A DNA stretch of 64,000 bases from Chersky-840 sp963794615 (GCA_963794615.1 CAWCEP010000009.1:1-64000), one strand, 5' to 3'. Shown: positions 36,431 through 45,416, counted from the stretch's first letter. Notes: a model not told the origin generated them from the sequence alone. Made by a program: numbers and translations.

Positions 36431-37238
36431 ATGTCCATGGAGCCCTCATCAGTGCTGCTCACCGACAAGGTGGCTGTCGTGACCGGCGGCGGGGCGGGGA
36501 TCGGCCGGGGCATCGCCCGCGCCTTTGCCGCCTTCGGGGCCTCGGTGGCGATCTGGGAGCGTGACCCGGAGACGGCCATGGCCGCCGGAGAGGAGGTCGG
36601 AGGGCTCGGCATACCGACCGATGTCCGCAACGCCGTCGAGGTCGATGTCGCCCATGCCGCGCACGACCGAGGAGCTCGGGTCGGTTGACATTCTGGTGAA
36701 CAACGCCGGGGGCGTGTTCTCGTCACCGATCCTCGAGACCTCGGAGAACGGCTGGGACGCTCTGTACCGGGCCAACCTCAAGCACGTGATGTTGTGCACC
36801 CAGCGCGTGGCCCGGGCCATGGTGGAGCGGGGGACGGGGGGCAGCATCATCAACGTCACCTCGATCGAAGGTGTCCGCGCCGCCCCCGGCTACGCGGCGT
36901 ACTCGGCTGCCAAGGCGGGCGTCATCAACTTCACCAAAACCGCGGCCCTGGAGCTCGCCCCCTATGGCATCCGGGTGAACGCACTGGCCCCCGACATCAC
37001 CCTGACCGAAGGCATGGCGTCGGTGGCGCCCCCGGGGGCCGAAAAGGGGTTCGGCCTCACCGTGCCGATGGGTCGCCCCGGCCACGTCGACGAGATGGGC
37101 GGAGCGGCCGTGTTCCTGGCCGGCTCGCTGTCGAGCTACGTCACCGGCCAGACCATCCATGTCGACGGCGGCACCCAGGCCTCGAGCGGCTGGTATCACC
37201 ACCCCAAGACCGGCTCCTACGTCCTCGGGCCCACCTGA
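36431..37238 (+). CDS. short-chain dehydrogenase/reductase, frameshifted
   Basis: About 268 residues after removal of one base near 36660. First frame: 'VAVVTGGGAGIGRGIARAFAAFGASVAIWERD' (NAD motif). Second frame: 'DILVNNAGGVFSSPI' (NNAG), 'INVTSIEGVRAAPGYAAYSAAKAGVINF' (catalytic Ser, Tyr, Lys) and the C-terminal 'YVTGQTIHVDGGTQAS'. The domain order and the length after correction are normal for classical SDRs. The substrate is likely a steroid or lipid alcohol given the neighbours, but this is inference. Confidence 0.78.
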
Positions 37239-37253
37239 TCATCACCCACGGGC

Positions 37254-38048
37254 TCACCGCTCATCCTGGCCCGCGGATCCCACATGGGCGGACATGCCTC
37301 CGTCGATGGCGATCATCTGTCCGGTGATGTATCGCGACTCGTCCGAGGCCAGGAAGAGGACAAGATTGGCCACGTCTTCGGGCTCTCCGACATAGGGCGT
37401 CAACGTGGCCCGGGCGAGTCCCGCCACCATGCGGTCCGACAGATGGGCCCGGACGGCATCGGTGATGATGAGGCCGGGAACGATGGTGTTGACACGCACG
37501 CCCTGTTTGCCGTGGGAGGTGGCCACGTACATCGTCAACGTGTTGACCCCCGCCTTGGAGACGCCGTAGGCGGTACGGGTGCGGTCGCCTTTGAGCGATG
37601 CTCCCGAGGACATGTTGACGATGGATCCACCGTCGTTGCGAACCATCTCGGGGATGGCGTGCTTGCACATCAACATCTGGCTGCGCAGGTTGACGGCCAT
37701 CGTCCTCTCCCAGACCTCGAGCGACAAGTCGGTGACCTGGGTGTCACGTAACAGGAAGTCGGACTCCGTGAGGGCAGCGTTGTTGTGGAGCACGTCGAGG
37801 CGGCCATAGCGGGTCACGACGGCGTTGATGGCTGCCACCGCCGAGGCCTCCTCGGCCAGATCGGCCGACACACCGAGAGCGTCGCCACCTGCTGCGGCGA
37901 TGGCTTGCGCAACCTGCTCTGCTCGAGCGCCGTCGATGTCGACCACGGCGACCCGGGCACCCTCTCTCGCCAGCACCCGCGCCGTCGCCCCGCCGATTCC
38001 TCCGGCGCCACCGGTCACGATCGCGACCTTTCCGTCCAGACGCCCCAC
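37254..38048 (-). CDS. short-chain dehydrogenase/reductase (classical)
   Basis: 264 residues and intact. The cofactor motif is 'VAIVTGGAGGIGGATARVL', and 'LDVLHNNAALTES', Ser 'VNMSSGASLKG' and 'RTAYGVSKAGVNTLT' form the catalytic Ser-Tyr-Lys set. The C terminus 'YITGQMIAIDGGMSAHVG' is standard. It is tail-to-tail with the preceding SDR, 15 bases apart. The two are not close copies. Confidence 0.88.
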   Translation of the reverse strand: MGRLDGKVAIVTGGAGGIGGATARVLAREGARVAVVDIDGARAEQVAQAIAAAGGDALGVSADLAEEASAVAAINAVVTRYGRLDVLHNNAALTESDFLLRDTQVTDLSLEVWERTMAVNLRSQMLMCKHAIPEMVRNDGGSIVNMSSGASLKGDRTRTAYGVSKAGVNTLTMYVATSHGKQGVRVNTIVPGLIITDAVRAHLSDRMVAGLARATLTPYVGEPEDVANLVLFLASDESRYITGQMIAIDGGMSAHVGSAGQDER

Positions 38049-38173
38049 GATTCAGGTGGCCTGCTTCTGCGACGACGACGCCGAACGACCGAGATGGTCG
38101 TCACCGGAATGGAAGGCGGCGGGAAGGTCGCGACGGTGCGGAGAGGGAAGGTGCATGCGCCGCCCATCATCGC

Positions 38174-38446
38174 ATGACTCCGCAACAGGCATGGGCGTAC
38201 ACTCGATGCATCGGATGGAGCCTGCTGGTCGGTGTCGCTCTCGTCGTGATCGGCGCCGTCCTGCTCGCCCTGGTCGATGACCCCCGACAGCTCATGTTCC
38301 GCCTCCGTCGCCGCGGCCAACCGCGACCGCCGCGCTCGAGAGGACGTAGGGGAGTGGCGGGACCGGATACGGCCGGGCTGTGGTTGACGCAGGAGCCGGA
38401 GCCGAGTCCCGCGGCGCGTCTTCGGGGGCGGTTCCGGGGCCACTGA
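38174..38446 (+). CDS. small single-helix membrane protein
   Basis: 90 residues, with one hydrophobic helix near the N terminus ('SLLVGVALVVIGAVLLALV') and then an Arg/Pro-rich cytoplasmic tail. It is divergent from the SDR. No ribosome site or homolog was recognised, so it may be spurious. Confidence 0.35.
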   Translation: MTPQQAWAYTRCIGWSLLVGVALVVIGAVLLALVDDPRQLMFRLRRRGQPRPPRSRGRRGVAGPDTAGLWLTQEPEPSPAARLRGRFRGH

Positions 38447-38567
38447 GAGAGGTTCGATTCGCAACTGGGGCCCCGTAGCTACAGCACGGGGTCACCCGAG
38501 CGGGACAGTGACCGCCTTGTGGTGGGGCAGCTCGAGCATCCCGTGGGGCGGCGTTCGCCGGCCCGCG

Positions 38568-38831
38568 TCAATTGGAGAGGGCGGGTGGAATGGGCGGCCG
38601 GTACTCACTCTCTTCGGTGTCGTCGGGTATCCCCGACTCGGGGCGCAGTCGAGTCATCTCCGCCTCGGCTTCGTCGGCTGCCCGCCGGAGCTCTTCGACG
38701 TGTTCGGACCACTGATCCGGTGACTGATCGGGCGGGACCTCTTGTGTCTTGGCCTGTTGAAAGGCTCGGCGCGCGTACTCCTGTTTTCGCAATGCTGCGC
38801 GCAACGTCTCGGCACGGTCCACCGCGCTCAC
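38568..38831 (-). CDS. small coiled-coil protein
   Basis: 87 residues from a GTG start. Helical and charged ('AETLRAALRKQEYARRAFQQAKTQEV...WSEHVEELRRAADEAEAEMTRL'), with an acidic/Pro tail. AAGG lies just upstream. Unknown function; it sits 48 bases before the hydrolase gene's end on the same strand. Confidence 0.45.
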   Translation of the reverse strand: MSAVDRAETLRAALRKQEYARRAFQQAKTQEVPPDQSPDQWSEHVEELRRAADEAEAEMTRLRPESGIPDDTEESEYRPPIPPALSN

Positions 38832-38879
38832 CTTATGTCGGGACGCCGCTACCTCGCTCGGTGTCCGGACACGGCGGAA

Positions 38880-39740
38880 TCAGGTAGGACCCGACGCACG
38901 TCCTTGCACCGCGAGCAGGGCGGCCCGGACCACTCCGGGCTGCTCCAACCACGGGAAGTGGCCGCATCCGGGAACGATCTCGGTCACGGCCCCCGGGATG
39001 AGGGCGGCGGTCGCCGCACCGTGTCGAGGTGGGATGGGGCTGTCTGCCCCCAACACGAAGGCGGTCGGAAGGCGGACGCGCCCGAGACGGGCGACCAAGG
39101 TCTCACGGGCCAGATGGTCGTGAATCGACTCCCACGTGCCCGAGTAACAGGGGAGGGACATGTCCATCATCGGCATGGGCGGGGCCTCCGATGGGGTGGC
39201 GAAATACGCCGGCCAGACGATCGCCAGGGCCTCCACGGCGTCGCCGGGTGCCCCTTCACCGCGCATGGCTCGTTCGTCGAGCGCGGAGGCGCGCGCCGCG
39301 GCCTCGGGCGCGGTGCGCTCGGCCATGATCTGCGCCATGTCCGACTCCCCCCCGTCGCCGACCGCCCCCAGTGGGTCCACGACGACGAGGCCGAGCAGGC
39401 GCTCGGGGTGGGTCACGGCGACGTGCATGGCGAGATGGCCACCCCAGGAATGGCCGACCAAGAAGATCGGTTCACTGCTCACGGCGCTCAGGACGGCGAC
39501 CACGTCGTCGATGTGGGTCTCGACGGTGAACGGACCGGACGTGGTCGACGGTGGAAGCCCGCGCTGTTGATAGCGGTAGACCGTGAAGGTCTCGACCAGT
39601 TCCGCGGCAAGGGACGATGTGTAGTCGGACAAGCCGGGGCCACCGTGGAGGATCAGCACGGGTGGTCCGTGGCCCGCCCGTGATCCCCTGATCACGCCCC
39701 CTGGTACCGGGACGAGGAGATCGGATGATGGCTCGGGCAC
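38880..39740 (-). CDS. alpha/beta hydrolase, proline-iminopeptidase-like
   Basis: A 286-residue hydrolase with an intact triad. The oxyanion loop is 'LILHGGPGLSDY' and the nucleophile elbow 'FLVGHSWGGHLAMH'. Acid is in 'FVLGADSPIPP' and His in 'PGCGHFPWLEQP'. A cap domain lies between. The HGGPG motif fits proline iminopeptidase or epoxide/ester hydrolase relatives. GTG 39740 is taken because the fold begins directly after it, while the frame extends to 40139 without conserved sequence. It is divergent from the Tat-exported phosphoesterase. Confidence 0.82.
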   Translation of the reverse strand: MPEPSSDLLVPVPGGVIRGSRAGHGPPVLILHGGPGLSDYTSSLAAELVETFTVYRYQQRGLPPSTTSGPFTVETHIDDVVAVLSAVSSEPIFLVGHSWGGHLAMHVAVTHPERLLGLVVVDPLGAVGDGGESDMAQIMAERTAPEAAARASALDERAMRGEGAPGDAVEALAIVWPAYFATPSEAPPMPMMDMSLPCYSGTWESIHDHLARETLVARLGRVRLPTAFVLGADSPIPPRHGAATAALIPGAVTEIVPGCGHFPWLEQPGVVRAALLAVQGRASGPT

Positions 39741-39819
39741 ACAACGACGGTAGCTGCCCTCGTCGTCCCGGGTCGTGCCGCCGCGGTCTCCGGGTGGTCC
39801 GAGGATACGGTGACCAGTC

Positions 39820-41193
39820 GTGAGCCGGGGGCGGACCACTGACACCGACAGAACGATGCACCGCCGGGGGTTCCTGGGCGGCGCCCTGGCCGGGGCCGCC
39901 GCGCTGGGGTTGGATGCGTGCGGTGCGCGGGGCCAAGCCCGCACTGTCGTCGCCTCGCCCGCGGGCCTCCCCGGGTCGCGTCCGTTTCCGAGGATGGCGG
40001 CGGGAACCGACATGATCCCGGAGATCGAGCACATCGTGGTGCTCATGCTCGAGAACCATTCGTTCGACAACATCCTGGGAATGCTCGGGCGCGGCGACGG
40101 ATTCGCCCTGGACGGGAACGGCAACCCGACGGCCACCAATCCCTACGGGGGCCAGACGCTGCGCGCCTTCCACATGCCCACCCCGTGCCAGCTCGTGAAC
40201 GCGCCGTCCAACAGCTGGGACGCCGGCCATCTCGCCTACGACGACGGCACCTGTCAGGGGTTCGCCAACCACGCCGGGGGCCCCGTCACGATGGGGTACT
40301 ACGACGCCACCGATCTTCCTTTCACCTACGGGCTGGCCGAGACCTTTCCCATCAATGACCGCTACTTCTCATCGGTGATGGCCCAAACGCTCCCGAACCG
40401 ACGGTTCCTCATTTCGGGAACGGCGCTGGGCATCGTCGAAGACTCGCTCCCGAGCGCTCTTCCGCGGCGCGGTGTCATCTTCCAGGAGCTCTCCAAGCAC
40501 GGGATCACCTGGCGTGACTACCACGCCTCGCTTCCGACGCTCGCCATGTACCTTCCTCTGGCCCAGGAGCCGTCACTTCGAGCAAATCTTGTGGGGGTCG
40601 ACCAATTCTTCGTCGACGCGCGCAAGGGCACGCTTCCCGCCTTCTGCCTTCTCGACCCGAACTTCGACAAGGACTCCGAGGAGAACCCTCAGGACATCCA
40701 GTACGGAGAGGTGTTCCTCGCCCAAGTCGTCAACGCACTCATGGCTTCTTCGCTGTGGGCGAAGGTCCTGTTCATCTGGACCTATGACGAGCACGGCGGG
40801 TATTTCGATCACGTTCCGCCCCCCCGGGCCGTTCCCCCCGATGACGTTCGACCCGACATCACGGTCCCGCCCGACCAGCCCGGAGGTTACGACCGCTATG
40901 GGTTCCGGGTACCAATGGGACTGGTCAGCCCGTACGCGAAGCGGGACTATGTCTCGCACATCGTGTCCGACCACACGTCCATCTTGAAGCTGGTCGAGAC
41001 GAAATGGAACCTGCCCGCACTCACGCGGCGCGATGCGAGGGCTTCCGATCTACTCGACATGATCGATCTCAATGCGCCGCCGACATTTCGGGATCCTCCC
41101 AGCTTGCCGAAGGCGGCCGACCCGGCGTTGCGGGCGCAGTGCACCATAACGGGCGCGGGGACGATCCCACCACCTTCTGCCCTGACGGCGTGA
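39820..41193 (+). CDS. Tat-exported phosphoesterase (phospholipase C / acid phosphatase family)
   Basis: About 457 residues. The N terminus carries a twin-arginine signal 'HRRGFLGGALAGAAALGLDAC', whose Cys could also be lipid-modified. The catalytic domain of the PF04185 family shows 'IEHIVVLMLENHSFDNILGML', 'ATDLPFTYGLAETFPINDRYF', 'TLPNRRFLISGTA', 'FIWTYDEHGGYFDHVPPP' and 'SDHTSILKLVETKWNLPALT', an almost full set of family motifs. It probably hydrolyses phospholipids or phosphate monoesters outside the cell. GTG 39820 or ATG 39856 may be the start. It is only distantly similar to the membrane-anchored one at 31733. Confidence 0.85.
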   Translation: MSRGRTTDTDRTMHRRGFLGGALAGAAALGLDACGARGQARTVVASPAGLPGSRPFPRMAAGTDMIPEIEHIVVLMLENHSFDNILGMLGRGDGFALDGNGNPTATNPYGGQTLRAFHMPTPCQLVNAPSNSWDAGHLAYDDGTCQGFANHAGGPVTMGYYDATDLPFTYGLAETFPINDRYFSSVMAQTLPNRRFLISGTALGIVEDSLPSALPRRGVIFQELSKHGITWRDYHASLPTLAMYLPLAQEPSLRANLVGVDQFFVDARKGTLPAFCLLDPNFDKDSEENPQDIQYGEVFLAQVVNALMASSLWAKVLFIWTYDEHGGYFDHVPPPRAVPPDDVRPDITVPPDQPGGYDRYGFRVPMGLVSPYAKRDYVSHIVSDHTSILKLVETKWNLPALTRRDARASDLLDMIDLNAPPTFRDPPSLPKAADPALRAQCTITGAGTIPPPSALTA

Positions 41194-41278
41194 GGCCGCA
41201 AACGCAGAACGACGCGCACGTGAACGCCGTCGCCCATAATGGGCCGATGGTGAGCCTGAAACCGAAAGGATCGTCGGC

Positions 41279-41797
41279 GTGACCACGGCGGAGGAACTGG
41301 CCGCCGATGTCGTCGCACTCCAACGCCGGGTCGAGGCGTGCGAGAGCGTGCTCGCCATCCATTCCCTCAAGGCGAACTACGGCGAACTGGTTGACCGGCG
41401 CTTCTCCCAGGGTGGGGTCGTCGACGACGCCGTGCTCACCCATGTCGCGGACGCTGTGGCCGCCCTGTTCACCCTCGACGGAGTATGGGACGGCGGGCCG
41501 GGCCTCGGCACCGCCCAGGGCCGTCCCGCCATTGCCGAACGTCTGCGCGAGACCACACTGACGTTCTCGCGGCATTACTTCATGAACCCGCGCATCGCCG
41601 TCGACGGAGCAGAGGCCACGGGCCGGTGGGACCTGCTGAGCCCGTGTCGGCGCCCGGACGGGTCTTCGTATTGGATGTCCGGCTACGAGGACGATGTGTA
41701 TGCACGGGTCGACGGGGTCTGGCTCCATCGCGCCATGAAGCTCACCACCGTCTTCATGGCTCGCGTCGACGAGGGATGGACGAAGGTGTTCGTCTAG
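41279..41797 (+). CDS. SnoaL-like (bile-acid-dehydratase-like) NTF2-fold protein
   Basis: 172 residues. 'ACESVLAIHSLKANYGELVDRRF' followed by 'DGVWDGGPGLGTAQGRPAIAERL', 'RHYFMNPRIAVDGAEATGRWDLL' and 'WMSGYEDDVYARVDGVWLHRAMKL' fits the SnoaL_4 / baiE-like subgroup, with a His near the pocket ('SRHYF'). It may be a hydratase or isomerase of steroid or terpenoid side products. It follows the phosphoesterase by 85 bases on the same strand. Confidence 0.75.
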   Translation: MTTAEELAADVVALQRRVEACESVLAIHSLKANYGELVDRRFSQGGVVDDAVLTHVADAVAALFTLDGVWDGGPGLGTAQGRPAIAERLRETTLTFSRHYFMNPRIAVDGAEATGRWDLLSPCRRPDGSSYWMSGYEDDVYARVDGVWLHRAMKLTTVFMARVDEGWTKVFV

Positions 41798-41837
41798 GGA
41801 TCCCACGATCCGAAGGGCGCCCGGCCCCATCGCCTCG

Positions 41838-41866
41838 CGCCGGCCCGCGCCGAGCTCGCGCCGGCG
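41838..41866. terminator. possible bidirectional terminator hairpin
   Basis: CGCCGGC and GCCGGCG flank a 15-base GC-rich loop, between the convergent SnoaL-like and neocarzinostatin-like genes. No T-tract on either strand. Confidence 0.3.
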
Positions 41867-41919
41867 TGGTCGATCACCACCGACACGGGCTGGGACTCAG
41901 GTTGGACGCGACAGGTACG

Positions 41920-43635
41920 TCAGCGCCCGAGCAACCACCGACCGGTGCGCTTGGCGATCCCCATTCCCGTCTCCACGAAGTGGCGGTTGCGAATCACCGA
42001 TCCGTCGCCCTCTGCGCGTGAACGCAGTCGATGCCACGTCGCCGGGCCACTGACCGCCAACTGGGCGATGGCCCGACGAGGGGCGTCCACCAGGACGAGC
42101 AGGGCCAGGCCCATCAGGATCAGGACCCCGCCGATGACACCCAGCATCCCGACGCCGGGCCCGGTGCCGGTGAAGGCCAGGGACTGCGACGAGGCCGTGA
42201 CGGGCTTGGCGCCACTGCCGCCGCTACCGGAGGTGGTGGCGGTGGTCCCCGCCTTGGTGGTGGTGGTGACCGGCGCCACCGAGGTGGTCGAGGTCGATCC
42301 CCCGCCGGCCACGGCGATGACCGGGGCGATGGGGCTGCCCGTGGGCGTGGCCGTGGTGATGCCCGAGGTGGCGATGTCGTCATTGGGATAGGCCGTGCAC
42401 GTGAGGGCCAGGGCACTGCCGGCCACGTTCAGGCTCAGGCTGGCCGAGGCGTCCTCTTGGATGGTGATGGCCCCGCTCGTGGCCGTGAAGCCCGAGATCG
42501 TGGCCGGGGTGGCGGGCAGCGACAGGCTGACCCCCGACGCCGGGATGGGGCTCGGGAAGGGCACGCTGAAGGTGAGCTGCTGGGGGGTCTTGGCCGGCGT
42601 CGCCCCACTGGCGTCGATCTGGGCCGTGGCCGAGCCGGCCAGGGGCTGTCCCGGCGACACCGCCGCGGCGGCCGAGGCCAACGAGGCGGGCAGGTTCACC
42701 ACCGTCTGGTAGCCGGTCAAGGTGAAGGACTGACCGGCGCTCGGCGCCGCCGGCGACAACGTGGCCGAGGTCACGGCGTCGTTGAGGGCGATGCTGCCCA
42801 CCGGGGTGCCCGGGCAGTACAGCTCGTAGGCCCCCGTGATCGTGGTGGGTGGGGCGGTGGTGGTCGTCGTCCCCGCCCCCGAGGTGGTCGTGGTCGGCGC
42901 CTCGGTCGTCGTGGTGGGCGCCTCCGTCGTCGTCGTCGGGGCTTCGGTCGTGGTCGTGGCGCCCGGTGGTCGTGGTCGTGGCCCCGGTCGTCGTGGTCGT
43001 CGCCCCCGTGGTGGTGGTCGTGGCCCCGGTCGTGGTGGTGGCCCCGTGGAGGGAGGTCGTGGTGGTGGTTCGCCCGCGAAGGAGATGTTGACCACGGCGC
43101 TGTCGTTCGCCTGGTCGCCGAAGGTCAGCTGGCACACGTCACCCTTGGCTTGTTGTGCAGGCGTGGGTGGACAGGGGTAGAGCGCGGCGTCGGCGGCCGG
43201 CGCTGTCCCGACCGAGTCCTTGGCCGGACAGGTCACCACCGCCGGAGCCGGGCCACAGGGTGGCCCGACCGTTCCCCCCTTGACGGTGAATACCGTCGAG
43301 ATCGTGCCGGTGGCGGTGGTGGTCACGAGCGCCGAGAACGAGGGGGCGTTGCAACTGACCGAGATGGTGGAGTTGACGCCGCCGCCGTCCAGCACCGTGG
43401 GCTGGGCGGGATCGCTGTTGCACTCGAGAATATTGCCGATCGAGCTCTTGGTGAACCCGCTCCCGGTGATGGTCACCTTCGATCCGTTGACCAGACCCGT
43501 CGTCGGGGTGACCGTCATCGTGCCCACGGCGAAGGCCGACCCGGTCGTCACCAACAGGACGGAGCCCGAGACGACGAGAAGCGACGCGACGACCATGAGG
43601 GCTTTGGCCCTGGTGTCACGTCCCTCCGAAAGCAC
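41920..43635 (-). CDS. secreted neocarzinostatin-like domain protein with Thr-rich repeats and C-terminal membrane anchor (two compensating frameshifts)
   Basis: A 571-codon frame. The signal peptide ends near 'TTGSAFA'. Next comes a domain of the neocarzinostatin/Ig-like fold, 'MTVTPTTGLVNGSKVTITGSGF', with 'CQLTFGDQANDSAVVNISFAGE' at its end and several paired Cys. A Thr-rich repeat linker (period 7 residues) leads to a second beta-rich domain, then a C-terminal anchor 'GMLGVIGGVLILMGLALLVLV' and basic tail ending 'RTGRWLLGR'. Between 42963 and 43069 the frame reads Pro/Arg. One frame over, the same DNA reads TTTTTGA repeats that join both sides, so two compensating indels are likely. It is a diverged paralogue of the gene at 44013. 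Confidence 0.75.
   Translation of the reverse strand: MLSEGRDTRAKALMVVASLLVVSGSVLLVTTGSAFAVGTMTVTPTTGLVNGSKVTITGSGFTKSSIGNILECNSDPAQPTVLDGGGVNSTISVSCNAPSFSALVTTTATGTISTVFTVKGGTVGPPCGPAPAVVTCPAKDSVGTAPAADAALYPCPPTPAQQAKGDVCQLTFGDQANDSAVVNISFAGEPPPRPPSTGPPPRPGPRPPPRGRRPRRPGPRPRPPGATTTTEAPTTTTEAPTTTTEAPTTTTSGAGTTTTTAPPTTITGAYELYCPGTPVGSIALNDAVTSATLSPAAPSAGQSFTLTGYQTVVNLPASLASAAAAVSPGQPLAGSATAQIDASGATPAKTPQQLTFSVPFPSPIPASGVSLSLPATPATISGFTATSGAITIQEDASASLSLNVAGSALALTCTAYPNDDIATSGITTATPTGSPIAPVIAVAGGGSTSTTSVAPVTTTTKAGTTATTSGSGGSGAKPVTASSQSLAFTGTGPGVGMLGVIGGVLILMGLALLVLVDAPRRAIAQLAVSGPATWHRLRSRAEGDGSVIRNRHFVETGMGIAKRTGRWLLGR
42880..43060 (-). repeat. 21-base coding repeat (7-residue Thr-rich units)
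   Basis: About eight imperfect tandem units of 21 bases encode ATTTTTG (in the corrected frame) and then TTTTEAP. It is typical of envelope-spanning, possibly glycosylated linkers, and a site where polymerase or assembly slippage would be expected. Confidence 0.7.
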
Positions 43636-43764
43636 CGCGGTGATCCTCGACCGACAGGATTAATCACGACCCAACCCTCGCATCGACCGCCTCCCACGAG
43701 TGCTGAGTCCACGCGCGTCGCGGTCATGATCCACATACACGTGCCCACTGCAAGAATATTTGAG

Positions 43765-43798
43765 GCGAGCGCTCGCGGAATCCTCATTTTTGATGAGG
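43765..43798. promoter_or_regulatory. pair of palindromes between divergent surface-protein genes
   Basis: GCGAGCGCTCGC (43765-43776, perfect) and CCTCAT-TTTTG-ATGAGG (43782-43798, perfect 6-base arms) lie five bases apart in the 377-base gap, which contains no gene. The first is a possible operator for both genes. The second could be either a DNA site or an RNA hairpin. Confidence 0.4.
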
Positions 43799-43963
43799 TT
43801 GCGTGGCGTTTCCTGGACCCTGCCAGAGGGGTCACGGTGCTTCGAATCTGGAACGATCGCCACCGACCTCAAGAGACACTCGCGTGGTCGTTGAGACACC
43901 TCGGTGCGCGACCGCGTACCCAATAGTGATGATGTACGGGACTGGGGGCTCAAATATCCTGGG

Positions 43964-43992
43964 TTGACAGGAATGAGGGGGCTCGTCCCCTC
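43964..43992 (+). promoter_or_regulatory. possible -35 box and leader hairpin of the second neocarzinostatin-like gene
   Basis: TTGACA at 43964-43969 resembles a -35 element, but no -10 is clear at the right distance. GAGGGG-gctcgt-CCCCTC (43975-43992) forms a hairpin that ends shortly before the ribosome site GTGGGGGTGA. Confidence 0.3.
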
Positions 43993-44012
43993 CGTGGGGG
44001 TGACTCTTGTCC

Positions 44013-45155
44013 ATGCATGCGCTGACCAATGCCGTGTCGCACACCGTCTCGCCTACCCGCACCGGTGCGTCCCGGTCGGCGCGTTCGAGACTCTTCGCGC
44101 TGGGGGCCACCGCGCTCGTCGTCGCGGGGCTGACCATGGTGGCGAGTGCCGGATCCGCATTCGCCGCCGGCAACGCCAACGTCCCCATGACGGTCACGCC
44201 GGACACGGGCTTGACCAACGGTCAATCGGTCACGGTCTCGGGGACCGGCTTCACGGCCTCGTCGATCGGGAATGTCCTCGAGTGCAACTCCGACCCGAAG
44301 CAGCCGACGGTCAACGTCCCCGCCCCCGTGAGTTCGACCATCTCGGTGAGCTGCACGGCTGCCTCGTATTCCCACCTGGTGACGACGACCGCCACGGGGG
44401 GACTGTCGGGGATGTTCCCCGTCGTGCAGGGCACCGTCGGGCCTCCTTGCGGTCCGGCGCCCGCCGTCGCGGCCTGCCCCGCCACCGACTCGGCGGGGAC
44501 ATCACCGACCGCCGACGCCGCGCTGTACCCATGTCCTCCCACGCCGGCCCAGCAGGCGATCGGCGACGTGTGCCAGTTGACCTACGGTGACTCAGCCGGC
44601 GACGGCTCGACTTCCGTCAACATTCTCTTCGGCGCCGAGACCCCTCCCTCCGCGACGCCAACCACGGCTCCGCCCACGACCGCCGCTCCGGTCACGGCCA
44701 CGACCAAGGCTCCGACCACCGCGACCACCGTCGCCCCTGCCACGGGCGCCAGCATGGCAACGACGGCGCCGGCGGTGGCGCCGGCCGCGTCGACGGGGAC
44801 GCTCGCTTCCACCGGCCCCGGGCCTGGTGTCGGACTGCTGGGTGTGATGGGCGGGGTGCTGCTGCTTCTGGGATTGGTACTCCTCTTGATGCTTCTGAAC
44901 GTGCCCCAGCGCGCCTTGGCCGGCATCGTGGAGAGAGGTGGCCTGCGACGGGACAAGGCGCCGGTCGAAGGCGCGCCCCGGGGCCCGCTGTCGAACCACA
45001 TGGCCAAGGCGGCGTCGAACTGGTCCGGGCATGTCGACCACCTCGGGCAACGACTCGGGCACGGCATCGCCAACGCGCCGGACACGGCGCGGGGCGTGAC
45101 ACGGCAGGTGGTGTCGGTGTCCACCCGAACCGCGGCATGGTTCTTGGGCCGATAG
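44013..45155 (+). CDS. secreted neocarzinostatin-like domain protein, C-terminal membrane anchor
   Basis: 380 residues, intact. The signal peptide 'SRLFALGATALVVAGLTMVASAGSAFA' is followed by a neocarzinostatin-like domain: 'MTVTPDTGLTNGQSVTVSGTGFTASSIGNVLECN', 'GTVGPPCGPAPAVAACPATDSAGT', 'CQLTYGDSAGDGSTSVNILFGAE'. A Thr/Ala/Pro linker follows, then anchor 'GVGLLGVMGGVLLLLGLVLLLMLL' and a basic tail ending 'RTAAWFLGR', like its paralogue at 41920. ATG 44013 with GGGGGTGA upstream is preferred to TTG 44007. Apo-neocarzinostatin carries an enediyne, but no biosynthetic genes are present, so a surface or adhesion role is more likely. Confidence 0.82.
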   Translation: MHALTNAVSHTVSPTRTGASRSARSRLFALGATALVVAGLTMVASAGSAFAAGNANVPMTVTPDTGLTNGQSVTVSGTGFTASSIGNVLECNSDPKQPTVNVPAPVSSTISVSCTAASYSHLVTTTATGGLSGMFPVVQGTVGPPCGPAPAVAACPATDSAGTSPTADAALYPCPPTPAQQAIGDVCQLTYGDSAGDGSTSVNILFGAETPPSATPTTAPPTTAAPVTATTKAPTTATTVAPATGASMATTAPAVAPAASTGTLASTGPGPGVGLLGVMGGVLLLLGLVLLLMLLNVPQRALAGIVERGGLRRDKAPVEGAPRGPLSNHMAKAASNWSGHVDHLGQRLGHGIANAPDTARGVTRQVVSVSTRTAAWFLGR

Positions 45156-45162
45156 CTCGGTA

Positions 45163-45180
45163 GCGGCGGAAATTCGCCGC
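45163..45180 (+). terminator. probable terminator hairpin
   Basis: GCGGCG and CGCCGC arms (plus a G-T pair) enclose a 4-base AAAT loop, eight bases after the preceding stop codon. No T-run. The rest of the gap to 45416 holds no gene I can support. Confidence 0.45.
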
Positions 45181-45416
45181 GTCGGCGATCACCGGTCGCG
45201 CTCCGACGCCGCCGTCCTCCGGCTCGTACCACAGCGCGCCCTTGGCGCGAAGGCTCGTTCGTCGCGGGCGTTCGGTTCGAAGCCCGCGTCCGTACCGGTC
45301 CATCCCGCTGCCCGGCGCCTCGTCCGGCCGGCGCCTCGACGCGGCTGTGCAGTGACCGGATGGGCGTCGACCTGCTGGTCGGGCGCCCTCGGTACCTCGT
45401 AACCGCATAAAGCCGA

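Noticed and set aside
42880..43060. Tandem repeats resembling a CRISPR or minisatellite
   Set aside because: The units are 21 bases without spacers and encode Thr-rich heptads in frame, so it is a coding repeat.
42031..43926. 631-codon frame antisense to the neocarzinostatin-like gene
   Set aside because: Arg/Gly-rich translation of the Thr repeat complement, with no domain or ribosome site.
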